Of a stretch of DNA of 64,000 nt, positions 11,511-24,800 are shown one piece after another (position 1 is the stretch's first letter; every line of letters starts with the position of its first letter). Origin of the DNA: Augochlora pura (taxonomy: Eukaryota; Arthropoda; Insecta; Hymenoptera; Halictidae); the NCBI RefSeq assembly GCF_028453695.1, contig NC_135778.1, positions 34,027,214-34,091,213 on the forward strand, written 5' to 3'. A model generated the notes under the pieces. It saw only the letters and a program-made list of their open reading frames with translations. It ran no database searches and was not told the DNA's origin. Made by a program: the position numbers and the translations under genes.

Positions 11511-12497
11511 GGACGCGTCCGCCTAGTTTCTCCTTGCAGATTTCTCTCCCCCTCACGGACCCGAAGAGGCGAGATTAGGCGCTTAGTGGCTAGACTTTCT
11601 AGAGAGGGTTCCTCGGGGTTCGGGGGGATGGGTAATTGCTCGGCTAGGCGTGCGATCATGGGGTTTCTCGGGCACGGTTCTTTTTCGGGGACGGTTCTAT
11701 CGGTTTTTTCCTTGGACGCGAGGCGGCTCGAGGGTGGGCTCCGGTTACCTGTGGATCGTTTGGCAACCGTTTCCTACGACGGTCGGTCGTTTTTCTAGAC
11801 CAGACCCTCCGAGGGTTGTTTCGTACGTGGCCTGCGACGCAGTTGCGGCGATCAATCGCTTTCGGGCAGATTTATTTTGGTTCCCCGGCCTTCGGCACGG
11901 TTTGTTTGGGTTTTATGACCGAGCAGCATTTATTTATACCTGTCACTATCTGTCTCCGCGGGGGACTCCGCTCGCGATTCATCCGTTCGCGATTCCGCGG
12001 AAACGATACAATACCCGAAAATTCGCATCCAGCGAATTTGCTCGTCGAACGGTGTTCGAATTGTTCAATTATCGGCAGGGAAGATTAGCGCAGAGTTTTC
12101 TTTCGAATTACCGTGGAGTGGGGGTTCCTCCGGTGCCTTGGCGACCATCTTAGAACAATTTCTCGCACGGAAAACAATCGGCGTACGGTACCCCCTGTCT
12201 AATTGGTAACGAGATGGAAGTCGATAGCCGTCGCGGTTCGCGAGAAAATAGGCTGCGACTTATTCGTGCCAGCCGCGTACTGCGAACCTCCGGGTTCAAC
12301 CAGGTCCAGTTTTCTCAGATAGGAGATTACGAGTAGTCGTAGATCGTGGCTACGTTAGGCCGGTGTCGCTGTTCCATCAGGTTGGTGCGTGCGAAACGTC
12401 CAATTTTTCGATGAATATGTAAAAAAGTTATTTAATCAAAATATGCTCCATTTGCTTCGACACATTTTTTCCAAGGAGATTTTATTGCATAGATGTC
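11511..12497. other. CpG-rich non-coding stretch
   Basis: GC-rich sequence with several overlapping open frames in different registers, as expected from composition alone. No protein family recognised. If 10950-11510 is a promoter with first exons, this would be the start of the first intron. Confidence 0.4.
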
Positions 12498-12501
12498 TTA
12501 A

Positions 12502-12744
12502 CCCGTCGCCGTATTTTAACGGGTCAGACTCGTGACCGAGATTTCTGTTAATATCCTGTTAAGTATGGCTGTTATTCTTTTCTTTCAAATCGGATTAACA
12601 TTATGTTCTCTTGCAATCAATATTTCATCACCCTAGAAAGCGTAGGGACGCAATAAGTATAAATTTTCTTTTTCTACTAAAAAATTATTATAACCAAAAT
12701 GGTACTTACTATTGTAACCACGAAAAAAGTGGTACGTCAAGGGG
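12502..12744. mobile_element. TTAA-bounded MITE, family 2
   Basis: A 243-bp segment between TTAA at 12498-12501 and 12745-12748. It begins CCCGTCGCCG and ends CGTCAAGGGG, and carries the subterminal motif GTCAGACTCGTGA shared with the other family 2 copies. It is one of the more diverged copies. No coding capacity. Confidence 0.7.
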
Positions 12745-12748
12745 TTAA

Positions 12749-15700
12749 AGAAATTCTAATCTTTCGATAAACTCTGTCATGGAATTTTTCAGATTGTATT
12801 CGTTTACGTACCGTTTAACCTGTAAAAACTGTACTAAACGTTCAAAATAATAAAAGTCGGTCGAATAAAGGTCCAACGAAATAAGCTGGTCGCTGCAAAA
12901 TTTCATATTTCAGTTCGTCTAATTTCGCAATTGTTTCCTACGACGTATACGTAGCTTTTTATGGGCTGAACGTTATGAAAACGAAGACAGTGTGAGAAAT
13001 TCCATATCAGAGTTTATTGATTCTACGGATCAGAATTTCATCAAGACAATTATTTGTGCATTCGAATCTCGTTGGGGAAAGTACATCGAAGCGAATCGCA
13101 TATTCCGATTAAATAAACAGCTTTCGAAAACAGATACACAGTTTTATATACGATCTTCCAAATAATCCACCGTGTGCATAAAATTTTTTTATATGCGCCA
13201 ACCTAATATTTACCCTAAAGGACAGGCACCGCGAAATAGAAGCGGAGTGGCTAGGTTCTAATTTGTCACGCGCTCGGTTCCTTGTACGTGGTCGAGATTT
13301 TCCGCGAACTTCGAGACCATGGCTCGCGTTGATACCCTTATCTATATGTTTCACGGTGGAGGTTAGATTCTGCGAAAGCGTTATGGATTTGTCCGACTGG
13401 CTTGCACAGATATGATTCATAGGCGAACCGCCGCGGCTGATTAGTTCGAACGTAGAAGACCGCAGCCATCGGCTGTGCAATTTTTCAGGCCAGCGGTGCC
13501 TGACGACACCCCCTCCCCTGCATACCTTGGTGATTGTAATAAATATCGTGAATCACGATTTCTAATTTATCCGACAAAATACGACGAATTTATCCGCGGT
13601 GAATAGGAAGCGTTATTAATAGACTGCAGCTTTGGTGCATTCACGATGGAAATGGATAGACTGGATGTAAATCAGTGTAAATCTACATTTATAGAATTTG
13701 AAAATATAGTTATTTAGTAATTGTAAAATATAATTGAGTCAATGTTGACTCATCGAAACGATATAAATATCCGCGTAATTTCTCTAACGTTTAATTAACA
13801 CTTTACCGACCGGTCATTCGGCTTTAAATATTTTTGTTATGTTTAGTTTATTAATCGCGAAAGGTGTGTAACATTTAAAAAATTATATAACGATGTTGGA
13901 GCTTGCAGTAGTACGATCTAACGCTTTTATCTCGAGTTCTCGAACTTGGAGTTAATCAACAATAGAAAAGCAGAAGCAGGAAGTGGAATTTCTTAAATTT
14001 AGTGATTAAATCTCTAGCAGACGAATTAAAAATGGGATATGGATAAAATAGAATAGAATAATAAAACAGAATAGAATAATAATACAGAGTAGACTGATAA
14101 AATAGGATAGAATAATAATACAGAATAGACTGATGAAATAGAATAGAATAATAATGAGATTTCCTAGATCTAAACTAGGGATCTCAGCGAGTCTCTATTA
14201 AAAGCTAGTCAAGAAAATAAGATAGTACAGGTAATTAAAATTTTCTAGATTCAATGTTGAAATTTTGTGGAGAGTAATTAGGAACGAGGGATGAAAAATT
14301 AGCCGAGGAGATTGGGATTTCCTGGATCGAATATCTAAAATTCCGATGAATCGAATTAAAAATAGTTGAGACATGACTTCTTTGATTTTAATCCGTTTAC
14401 CACTTTTCAATATATTTCTACTCAATTTAAAAATGTAAAGTTTGAATGGTGGTTATTAACAATATTTTTTAAACAGAGAAAGCGATGAAAACATCATCGC
14501 GATGTAACCTTAAAAAATATATTTACCAAATACTTTATTTATTTTCCATATTTGTTCGTCAATGGTTCGCTGCTTTCTAACATATTATTTTTATTAGAAG
14601 TTTTATTACTCGCCAGACAGCAAGACAAACACCCTCGAACTCTTCTAAATCTCGGCGTTCGTCCCGAGTAACTGCGCTCTTGAAAACAGTGCAAAATTAT
14701 TGCCAGGTGCACTCTATAAATAATAGTATAACGTCGGTTTTGTTCGACGTACAGGAGAACCGACGAATTTACGAGAGATTCGACGCGAGGTTAGGTCAGC
14801 GATAGTCCCGAATTCTCGTGCAACGTCCCCGTTACACCATCCCGCGGATCGAATGGAGGTCGAATTCGCCTGTAAGCTCCGTTTCTATGTAACGTATTAC
14901 GGCTCGCGGCTCCCCTCGCAACAGGTTAGACAACATTATTTCGCGGGCCGGACGAATACGAAAACACTTTCGGGACTTCCGGATTAACCTCTCAACTGCG
15001 GACGACGTGTACACGCGTCGTTAAAGAATTTTATATTTTACGACAAAAATACTTCCCCTACGTTTTATCTTCAGACGCTTCTGCAACATATTTATTCTGG
15101 TTTATTCGGGTCGTTGAGCAGCAACATGTTTGTTTCAAGCGAAACGTGGATCTTCGGATTATGACAGCACACCCGATACCAAATCCCGATTATTTTCGAT
15201 CGACGTTACCGACAGTTCTCGACGAATCGTTGACGAATTTTTCCTCGGTTGAAATCATTCTCGTTTAATTCTCCATCGCGCTGCGACGCGACTTTTTTTC
15301 ATTAATTAAACGGCCGCGCATCGCACGGCCACGGTTATATCTAATAACGCGGTTAACGACGAAACAACTTTCACAATAAATTTAAAGACAGGGTCGAGGG
15401 TAGCGATTAGAATTCTTCCGGCAAATTAGCGAAGTATAACGAAGTTTAATTAACATTTGCCTGCCGGTAATTTGCTTGCCCCGGTATTGGGCAGGGTTCG
15501 TTCGCATATTTTCCAGCGAATTCGACCCCGAAAGATTATGCTCGCATGGTCTCCGGCAATTATGACGTTTGTCGCGCGAGACCGTTAAAGCCGGTGTCCT
15601 TGGGCTGTGACGATTCAACCGGTAACACGAGAGCACCCCGTTACGATTTATCGTACGCCGATTTGTACCGGTTTTAACGGTCTCAATTTTTCCGGAACGA

Positions 15701-16730
15701 GGGAAACACGCGCGCCCTTCGCGGCCGTCGTTATTTAATAACGATTGAAACAGCGATCGCGATGCAATCCGGGGATGAAATTGCATTTCATGCTGCAGAC
15801 GTTTCCGTCTTTCCGACGAGGCCGCGGGGGAAGAGGGGAGGGGGGAGGGCAGGGGGAACAGGCGTCGGAGTAGGCGACGGGGGGGGGGGCAAAATTCATA
15901 TAAAAGTTTTGCGAGCGCTCTTTTCCCAAAACTATTCTATGCAGAGCACACGGTTTCAATCGCTTCCACGAAGCTGAACCAATTTCTTTTTTTTCTCCCC
16001 GATCCTCGACTACCACGAATTTCAAGATTAAAGCCTCGCCTTTGTAAACGGTTCAACAAATTCCGTTGGTGATTTTTTTAATTATTTATTCGTCGCACCG
16101 CTCTGTCCAAGTAAAATCGGCTCGCGAAGATACATACGTTTCCGTGGATCGCCAAAAATGTTTTCTTCGACTCGAGTCAACGCGATTTTTCGAAGATCGA
16201 CGTTTCCCCTTTATAAAATGGCGTCTTGAAATTCGATGGCCGATTTCTCCTTCGTGCCTGGTTACGCTTCGTGCGCGAAGCGCGACGTCGGCCGGACTAT
16301 GAAAACGAGCCGGTTTCCTCGACGCGTTTCAACGTGTCCGCGAAGCGCCAACAATTTTTCACCGCAGTCCGACCAGCACGAATTCGAAGATGAAAGTCTC
16401 GCCTACGAAACGAGCACTCTAAATCCGATCTAGGATTTTTTCCCGACGCTCCGTCACGCCGTTCGAATCCTACGGCTCGTCGTCGGCGTTCGAGGAGCCA
16501 CTCGACCACCTCTCCGTCCCTATTTCCATTTATCCTCGCAGCGCGAGAGCGCTTCAGAAAAAAAATCAACTTCCAGCACGGGAAACTAGAGTCTTCGCCC
16601 TTTGGAACGAGCCTGGGCAGGCCCGTGTCGTTCCATTCCTCTCCGCAGAGTTACGAAAGATTGAAGTCCCACGATTCCGAGGCTCGAGACTCGGGCGATC
16701 CTCGAGTCCCGTGCACGTTCTACGCCGTTG
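12749..16730. other. Non-coding region, no gene recognised
   Basis: AT-rich up to about 14.7 kb, then GC-richer. Short degenerate repeats of the type AATAGAATAATAA occur at 14040-14155. A G-run lies at 15836-15890. Related segments containing a CACGAATT-type core followed by AAGTCTCGCC recur near 16010 and 16375. No exon or RNA gene supported. Confidence 0.4.
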
Positions 16731-16732
16731 TA

Positions 16733-17632
16733 AAGGGTGGTCCATCTAGTGTTTGGAATTTGAACTATCACTTATTTGGCTTTAGAAACAACCAATCGTC
16801 GTTCGGAAAGTGGCAGATATTTGCATACCCTCTGAAATTTACGAAATGGGTCGCTATTCGCTTCAAGAAAGTTGGGAAATATTAAAAACTTATTTCCAAA
16901 GTGGTGAGTCTTCAACTCAAACTGTGAGAAATCTGAAGACAAAATTTAAAAAAAAAAATGTGCCAAGAACTCAATATGTGGATCAATTCGTAAAGCGAGT
17001 TCGTGAAACTGGAATGTTGGTGGATAAACCAACTCGTGTACGTACTCGTCCAGTGCGCTCAACTGAAAATATTGCTGCTGCAATGAAGAAGGAATAGCCG
17101 TAACCGTCAATGGCGAGCGCTACCGCGCAATGTTGAACGATTGGTTCTTCGAACAAATTGAAGATGAAGACTTGGACGATATTTGGTTTCAACAGGACGG
17201 TGCTACGTGTAACACAGCGAACGCCACAATCGATGTTTTGCGACCAGTCTTCGGAAATCGGATAATTAGCAGAAATGCTGATGTGAATTGGCCACCAAGA
17301 AGCTGCGATTTGACGCCATTGGATTATTATCTTTGGGGAGCCGTAAAAGATAAATGTTACGCCAACAATCCAGTAACAATTCAAGACCTCAAGGTCGAAA
17401 TTGATGCTGCTATTGGTGCGATTATGCCTGTAACCATCGAAAATGTACTCAAAAATTGGGTGGACCGGGTGGACTACTGTCAAGTCAGCCATGGTGGTCA
17501 TTTGACCGAAATCATATTTCATAAATAAATGTCATGAAACAACCTTTTGAATAAATGTTCAACCAATGAAAAATATTAAGCCGTTTTTTTTTATAGCAAA
17601 ATGAAATTCCAATTTTTAAATGGACCACCCTG
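16733..17632 (+). mobile_element. Internally deleted mariner-like (Tc1/mariner superfamily) element
   Basis: A 900-bp element flanked by TA (16731-16732 and 17633-17634). Terminal inverted repeats match: left AAGGGTGGTCCAT, right inverse CAGGGTGGTCCAT, with partial matching further in. It encodes two pieces of transposase (see the pseudogene entry). Full-length relatives are about 1.3 kb, so roughly 400 bp have been lost from the middle. Confidence 0.9.
16810..17527 (+). pseudogene. Broken mariner-like transposase
   Basis: The 5' part (16810-17097) encodes the N-terminal helix-turn-helix region, with segments such as YSLQESWEILKTYFQSGESS and RVRETGMLVDKPTR; the expected ATG reads GTG. It stops at a TAG soon after a junction near 17085-17095. 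The 3' part continues in another frame (VTVNGERYRAMLNDWFF) and holds the second and third catalytic aspartates in WFQQDGAT and PPRSCDLTPLDYYLWG, ending in YCQVSHGGHL. The first aspartate region is missing. I count 36 residues between the second and third aspartates, not the 34 of classical mariner, so it belongs to another subfamily. The copy cannot make active enzyme. Confidence 0.88.
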
Positions 17633-17634
17633 TA

Positions 17635-20555
17635 CTTGCTCTAATTTGTTACACTTAAGCCCGCGAGTTCTCGCGAGGCTGTCGAGGGCGAAATCCCTGC
17701 CACCGGCACTCGGCAACGGCCCTCCTCTCTCTCTCTCTCTTTTTTTTAATCGTCTCGTAGGTGCACGACCGCTTGTTGTGTCTCGAGCCAGAAAAGAAGT
17801 CCGAGCAGAACGAGCACGCGAATTTTCGGTCGCGTGCGGCCGCGGGCGATAATGGGTTCTCCAAATATCACGGAATTAACATATCTCCATCGCGAGCTAG
17901 CCTATTTCACCGAATCAATTCCATTGCCGGCAAAGCCTCCACACAAAATTCCATCCGGATGTATCTGTATTTTATTTCGTGCTACCTAGAAGGGTCTGCT
18001 GGCCGGTAAATAAATAATAACGGCAACCCTTTGTGCTCCATTGTCCTTTCTCTCGGGGGACATCGTAATTCCAGCATATCACCCGAAGAATGTCCCCTCT
18101 GAGGAGACGTGTTCCTCCATGTCCGCTAACTCATGTAAATCGAATATTATTATTATATCTCACTCGGTTATTAAGGCGTATAATATAAAGGGTGATAAAC
18201 GCAATTTCTGCGCCGAGTAGTCAACGTCCAGGTCGTACGGTTTGCAAAACGTTAATAAATTTTTACATATAATTACTATATTATATTACTATATTGCCAT
18301 AAGTCCAGCATTATAAGTATTGCTATAAGTCCAGCGTTCCTCGGACCAAAATTTATCGCATCTTCGTCACGGGGCTGCCACCAGGTAGCCGTAAAGCCCG
18401 ATCCGTTTTATGACAGGATAAAAGTGCTCGTCCAGGTCCGTTTTCATTCCCTAACGAGCGTCTGCATTCCGCGACAATTCCTGCCAGCGCGGGTACACGA
18501 TGACGATACCTGGTTACCAAAGCCTCCACTGACCAAAGCACTTCGCTGAGGGGTATTTTCGCGCCAACGCGTTCCAGCCGGTGTCTTTTTCCCCATGCTC
18601 AGCCGGACCCTTTGTATTCTTCGAGAAGCTAATCCGATAATGGCTCGGCATAGTCCTCATTGTAAAACACTTTTATCCTTGCCGTTTTAATGCGCATCCA
18701 ATCCACAATGAAACGTATCTCAGCAGTAAATCGTCAACCAATCAGAGCGGAGCGTTTCTATCCGTGCTTCTATACCACCGAGTGTTCCTGCGTCTGTATA
18801 GGGACATTATAGCGAGGCATTAGTATAAATAGATCGTCAGCGACTCGTCTCTCGAATGTCTCGCTGTGCGACGATATTAAACGAATCTCGTTTTCCATGA
18901 TAAATCTCGTAGCATTTGTCCAGGAGTCTTGTCCTAGTCCGACACCGCTCTCTTCGGTCTTTTTAGTCGGATCGTGGTTCAAATAAATTTCTAAGCGAGC
19001 GAAACCTGGAAAAGTACGCGGCCAGGTTTTCGCTGGAACGTATTCGCTCCGCGATTGTTTGCCAGCAAGCGGAATGGTTTCGGGAGTACGCCGCGTGCCG
19101 AGCTTTCCCTAAACCGAACCTAAAAGCCGGTGTCGAAACTCGAGTGTTCGGCACACATATTTCCCCTTGTAATAAAAGCTTCCCCGCGACTTCGGTATCT
19201 CTCCGCCGCTTTTAACTGCTCTGCATACACGGGGCCTCGTACGTGTCTCTGATACACGTCTATCGCGGAAGGGCGGCCCCCCACCGCCCGCCCCTCGTCC
19301 GTCTGTTGTCGGAATACCGTGTAGACACCGGTGTCGGGTCCGGTGTAATTCAAAGTAGAACATTGATCCGCGCTCGTTTAGACGCCGCGCGCGATAAACG
19401 CCGCCTTTTATTTTGCGATTTCATTTTATCCGTGTCCGCGAAAAGTTCGAACGAATTTTATATGTTTTTCCCGTCGAATATACGCGCGACGGAAGACCCG
19501 TCTCGCCCGGATATGCTCGAATCTCGTTGCACGAATTTCGGTATTGCGCGGGCTTGATTTAATTCCGCGCGCAAAAAATACGTTGTCGCGCGAGCAAAGT
19601 GGAACTCCAGTCTCGTTGCAGCGCGGCGTTTAGCGTCCGTACGATTTCGTCCGGCGAACAAGAATCGATCGAATTTTACACGGGAAGCTTACACGCGTCG
19701 CCGGGCCATCCATAAATTAATTCCGGCCGGCCAAAACGCCGGAGCTCTGTATCAGTTCCGCGAATTGTTTGGCGAACGTGTTCGATCCCGATGGAACGCG
19801 AGACGGACTCGTTTCGAGGCTGCAACACTAATTTGGCAATTTTTCGGGAGGAATGTTTCCGCGACGAACGATCCGGAACGCGAACAAAATGGCGGCTCGT
19901 TCGAGACCGTGTTCGCCGTTGGGTGCCGGCTAATTTAATTGCATATAAATCGGCTAAAAATAGCCGAGCAATTATTTGGAATTCCCGAGGCGGGCCGATT
20001 ATGCGAGAATCGCTCTGAACTCGCTGGCAGAAGGCGGGCGCGTCTGTTTTTTGAGAGGTGCGCACGCGAGGCATAAAGCGTTGGCGGGCGTCCAGCCCGA
20101 AAATAAACTAAAAACAAGTAACAAAGATCCGTGAAACGGCGGGCAAGCCGCGTCCATTAAGAGTATGAAAGTTTCCGCGCGACTGAATGAACGCGGGTTT
20201 GAGGCGGCCGCGGCCATCTTGGCCGTAGGCCCGTCGAAATGGCCGGGGATGGCTCGTGGAAACAAGGTAAAAAGCTCTGTCTGTTGGAAAACACCGAGCC
20301 CCGTGGAAAAATAAACAGATCTATTTGCGTGGAACGCTGACAGTTTGTTATCCGCGCTAAAAACGGATTTCCTTCGGCACCTCTCTCGCGCGCGAGACTT
20401 CCTGCACTGTTCTACCTTTTCACGACCCTTCGACCACTTTTTTTTCTCTCTCCTCGTCGCGGATGTTTATGCAAATCTTCGCTTTTTATAGATCCCTCGA
20501 GCGGTCGGATTTTCGTTCTCCCCCTCCTCCCCCTCTCGAAATAAATCTTCCACGG
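17635..20555. other. Non-coding region, no gene recognised
   Basis: CpG-rich for most of its length, with many spurious open frames on both strands as expected from composition. Contains a short CT microsatellite (about 17724-17742) and a small duplication (ATAAGTCCAGC at about 18299 and 18325). No exon, RNA gene or transposon recognised. Confidence 0.4.
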
Positions 20556-20559
20556 GTGG

Positions 20560-21275
20560 ATAGTCGATATTCGAGATGCAGTAACTTTGTGAAAACAAAT
20601 CGTAGAATGATCTACCTAACCGCGTTTCGAAGTCCGAAGTTTCTACTTTTTCGAGTCTGCTAAATTATTTTCTTTCTCCAGAATTGCGGTTTAGTAAAGA
20701 TTCCCGCTTTCGCCGACAACCGTGGATTCGGACGTTGTCGCAGACTTCGAAACGTTTGACCTATTGCAATCTCGTTAAAAAGAAAAATCGTTAAATAATC
20801 TACCCACGCTCGTTTTAGAGCTTGAAATTTCTGCTCTCGTCGCGGCTAATTGATTTTTCATTGGCGTTGCTTCTACGGTGAAAACCGAGCAGGGGAACGA
20901 GAATAGTATGAAACGTTCGATCGGACGTCGCCTCGAAAATTGTCCACGTTCGTCCTATTGTACCACGGCGGAAGAAGATCGTACGACGACCTACTTGGGC
21001 CTCGTTTTCAAGCCTGGAATCTCTGCCTTCAATCGCGCTAATTATTTTTGTTCCCTGAACGACGTTGAACGGGAGAACGGCCGCGAGAGTGAAGATGGTC
21101 GTTCGGTCAACAATTCTCTCGATCCAACGTCGCCTAGAAAATTCTTCGCGGTTTACCCTATTGTACCGTCGCGGGAAAAAAGGATCGCGCGATGACCTAC
21201 TTGGGCTCGTTTTCGAGCCCGAAGTCTTCGCTTTCAATTGCAGTAATTATTTTTGTCCCTCAACGATGGACGAGA
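20560..21275. repeat. Degenerate tandem repeat, about 190-205 bp units
   Basis: Comparable blocks recur. A CTCGTTTT core lies at 20809, 21001 and 21206 (spacing 192 and 205), each followed by a TCTnnnTTCAATnnnnnTAATT-like stretch, and the last two are preceded by CTATTGTACC and GACCTACTTGGG. A weaker fourth unit lies around 20612-20680. The last two units are the most alike. This explains the overlapping open frames here. Confidence 0.6.
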
Positions 21276-24190
21276 GAGAGAGAGGCGGCCGGGATAAGCG
21301 GCGACGATTTCCCATGTAAAATCGTGCTCGGCGAGAGGAACGTCGGAACGAGGCCCGACGAGTTGGTATGATTTTTGGCAGCGACCGTGGCAATCGGGTT
21401 CCAGCGCGTTTCCTGGGCGTGGCTATTGACAAATAGGCGCCCGTTCGCGCCTCCTGACCACGAAAGCCGATTTCACGGTAGTTCGACGCCAGTGGTCTCC
21501 ATTCTATAAGTTTGGTTTAATCTTTAATTACATTAGCGAGGCAAACGAGGCCTATTCCGCGGGGAGCAACGGCGATCCAGATAACGGGACAATGTGTTTA
21601 AATCCATTCATAGCGTCGTTATCCTTTCAACACGTTGTTCCGTCGGAACAACGGCCGGCCACGTTCTCCTCGCTAAATCCGCGGTTCTCCCCCGCCCGAA
21701 ACGCGCGTTCTCCTCGGCGAGATCCTCTCGAACGTAAAACACGCGTCGATCCCGTTTCTAACGGCGAGCCGCCGGCATAAACTATTAATTGTTAACGTTT
21801 AAATCTGTCGGAAAACGGTCTATAAATACGGAGCAATTTTGTTGCTGTTGCCGCGCGGAGTTTAGCCGGACGTATTTCTGGAGAACGAAGTTCGAAACGA
21901 TCTCGACGGGAGCAAACTCGATCCAAAGTCGCAAACTCGACGCCGATGCGAGAACTATGTGTATCGGCAGGCTTGTTTGTCGATCCCAGAAACGACCGGC
22001 TTTAAATAGAAAGTTGAAAGTCCATCTTGCTCTCTCCCCCCTCTCTCTCTCTCTCTCGGCGGCCTCTTTGTTTTCTTTTTTAATTCACGCTCCTTTGCCT
22101 CGTAAATTGAGGGATGGGAATCGATTAAAAGCGAATAACCCAGTTACACTTTGTGCCAATAAATCGATTCAATGGCGCATTTCCTCCAGATGCTACGGGA
22201 CTATCGGAGATTCCGCGGAGCGAGATTAAACGGGACGAGCGGCGAAAAAAAGAAATAAACGATCCCGAAACTCTCGCGAAGTTTAGATCAGCCCGAAACT
22301 CGAATCGTTTCCGCTGCCTTCTTCGTTCACGCGGCTCCGCCATTTTGTAATGTTTCGATGTTGGCAAAAATTCGATTACGATACTAGAGGGTGCGTCTGC
22401 ATTCCTCTAGGCAATTGGGATTTTTCGGCTATGTTCTTTTGCGGTAATAAATTGCCGAAGGTATCGAAAATTGTCGCGGAGTTCAAAGCGGCGGAAAAGA
22501 TGATCTTGACTAGAAGTAACTTCGGCATACGACACGATTACTAGCTAACAAAAATTGGAATACAAAGTTGAAGAACCTATTCATATCTCCTTTTAAAATC
22601 GCAATTTTCTCTTCACTAATTTCTCTGAAAAAAATCCCGAAATTTTGAAAGGGAAATGAAGTTTGAAATTACAGAAACCGGACTCGCCCTCTAGATCGAA
22701 TATGTCCGCCATTTCGCGACCAATCCGCATTCCAAAAACCGCAATAGACAGCCGAGAGAGGCGACCACACGGTCGAAAAGAGTTGAGAATTCTCCGACGA
22801 CCGACAGCCCCGTGAAAAATTCCGAGGGGCCGGCGATCCTCCTAGAGGCAATCTAATCCATCATCCCCTAATACCGCGGACGTTTCTCGAGCTGGGTCGA
22901 AGCTTAGCCGGCCGATAGAGCTCGTTCCGACCGCGTCGAGGAACCCGGTGCTCCCTGGACAGGGCCGGACACACGGTCGTCGGTTGAAAGCGGCTCGCGT
23001 CGAAAGACAACGGAAATGACGTCTCGCAGAGGACGCCGTGTACGGGTACACACTCCGGCCATGGTATCGCGATTACGACGCGCGGGACGCAGAATCGTTT
23101 CCTTCGCATGGCGATCAATAAACCATCCCCATCCCACTTTGCGGAACGCAAACGCAAAATAGACGGCGTCGGATAGTGCGGTACGTGCAACGAGGTCATG
23201 TGTGCACGTGCACATGCACCGGTGCGTGAACGTGGTGTGTAGTACGGCAGGCGCCGTGACGCGACGCGTCGCTGCCGTTAGCCGATAAAGAAGGGAATTA
23301 ACGGGCAAAACCCCCCTGCGACGACCTTAATACACGCGCCCTCGGACGCGGCACCGGATCCTCGAGGTGTTTCCACGAATTATCGTCCAATTAGGCCCGG
23401 GTATCATTGCTAATTGGATCGATTATTCGGCTGGTCGCGAAAGGAACGTGCGCCCCCTCACCCCCTGGGAACACGCGGACACGGATAATTTATTCCCCGG
23501 CTCGATCTACATGCTCTAATAACGAACAACCCTTGAATATTTGATTCGACGAGAGAGCCTCGAAAGAATATTAAAGCCAGCCTTAATTGGGGGACGGAAT
23601 ACATTTGGGATGTTCGAGAGCAGGGGAAGAAAGCACCGAGGATCTAGACAATGGAGCTTATTGAGAATGTATGCCTTCGGTCGAAATGCTTGTACCTCGC
23701 TTTTTAACTAATTATTCTTACGGCTTTGTGCCAGGCGACGCCCGATACCGTATCGATATTTAATCACATGCTATCGAAATACGTAGGTTGGAAATAACAT
23801 AGGCTGAGCAAAGTCTCAGAATAAGTCTCTCTTTATCTAAACTCCCCCTCTGGCACTGCCAACGATTTAGACTATGGTTTATAGTTGCGTTTATTGTCGT
23901 TTATCGTTTTCGTTTAAATTTCGTTATATTTATTTCGTTATATTTATAATCTGTTTACAAACTCCTCTATTCATTATATTATTTTCTTTTAGCGCCCGCA
24001 GAAGCGGAGGATTTGTAATCACCCTCCGGGTATTCTATGTAAATTACCGATGAAACGTGATTCGACAAAAATATATTCTCCGTATCTTTTGTCATTTTCG
24101 TTTAAACTCTCGACATCGTCGAGCAGGTCTCCGCGAGCGAGCTGATCCGACTAGATCGCTCGGGTTCTGTTAATGCAAATTACTACTCTT
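21276..24190. other. Non-coding region, no gene recognised
   Basis: CpG-rich, with a CT microsatellite at about 22037-22058 and many short open frames in conflicting registers. None matches a family I recognise. It could be intronic if the plus-strand two-TM gene starts near 11 kb. Confidence 0.35.
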
Positions 24191-24194
24191 GTAA

Positions 24195-24800
24195 TTGTCC
24201 CCCCAGGCCACTGCATAGCCATGCAGTACGGGAACCATCCGCCCAGAGGCACGCACGATGGTCCGCGGAGCCCCGGAAGGTTCCCAGTCTGGGAGAACGG
24301 ATAGAACAAGTCCTAAAACAGTATTCCGGAGAGAGGTGTCTCGCGGGAGTATTAATCTGAGCCGTCTCCAAGGTCCCCCGAGGTCCAGGAGTCAAGGCTA
24401 TTTAACTCCCTCTATGGCCAACCGCGGAGTTGGACCATCCTGGTGGCAGTTGGTAAGCCCATGACAAAGCGTAGGCTAGTCATAGAAAGAAATAGGTTGG
24501 AGCCTTAGCTGCAGTTTAGGCTGCTTGCAGCTGGCTTGAGCTAGACTGTTACGTGCCACTGTTACGGAGACAATGCTCTGTCGTCGATCGGTACCGAGTA
24601 CACCGATAGACTAGGAAACCATAGTAGCGATAGTACAAGCATAGGTAATCATAGCCCTAGGAAACGTTGTCAGGGTGCTCAGGCTGTAAAGGGGTTTAAA
24701 GCCTGCTGCATCCCGTGTGCACCATTTTGTTTGTTAGCACCGGCTAAATTGTTTGATAGTTGGCAGGCTTGACACGTACTGCTCGAACAGATTATAATAC
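24195..24800. other. Compositionally distinct segment, possible degenerate insertion
   Basis: This block differs from its surroundings: fewer CpG, many CTAG/CCTAGG and TAGC motifs, and a run of Cs at its left end. It resembles a fragment of a retroelement LTR or another insertion, but I found no matching second copy, target-site duplication or coding sequence. Confidence 0.2.

Noticed and set aside
16983..17522. Minus-strand open frame of 179 codons
   Set aside because: It is the antisense of the mariner-like transposase remnant; only the plus strand shows transposase motifs.
20815..21237. Overlapping open frames on both strands around 21 kb
   Set aside because: Explained by a GC-rich degenerate tandem repeat; no start context, splice structure or family match.
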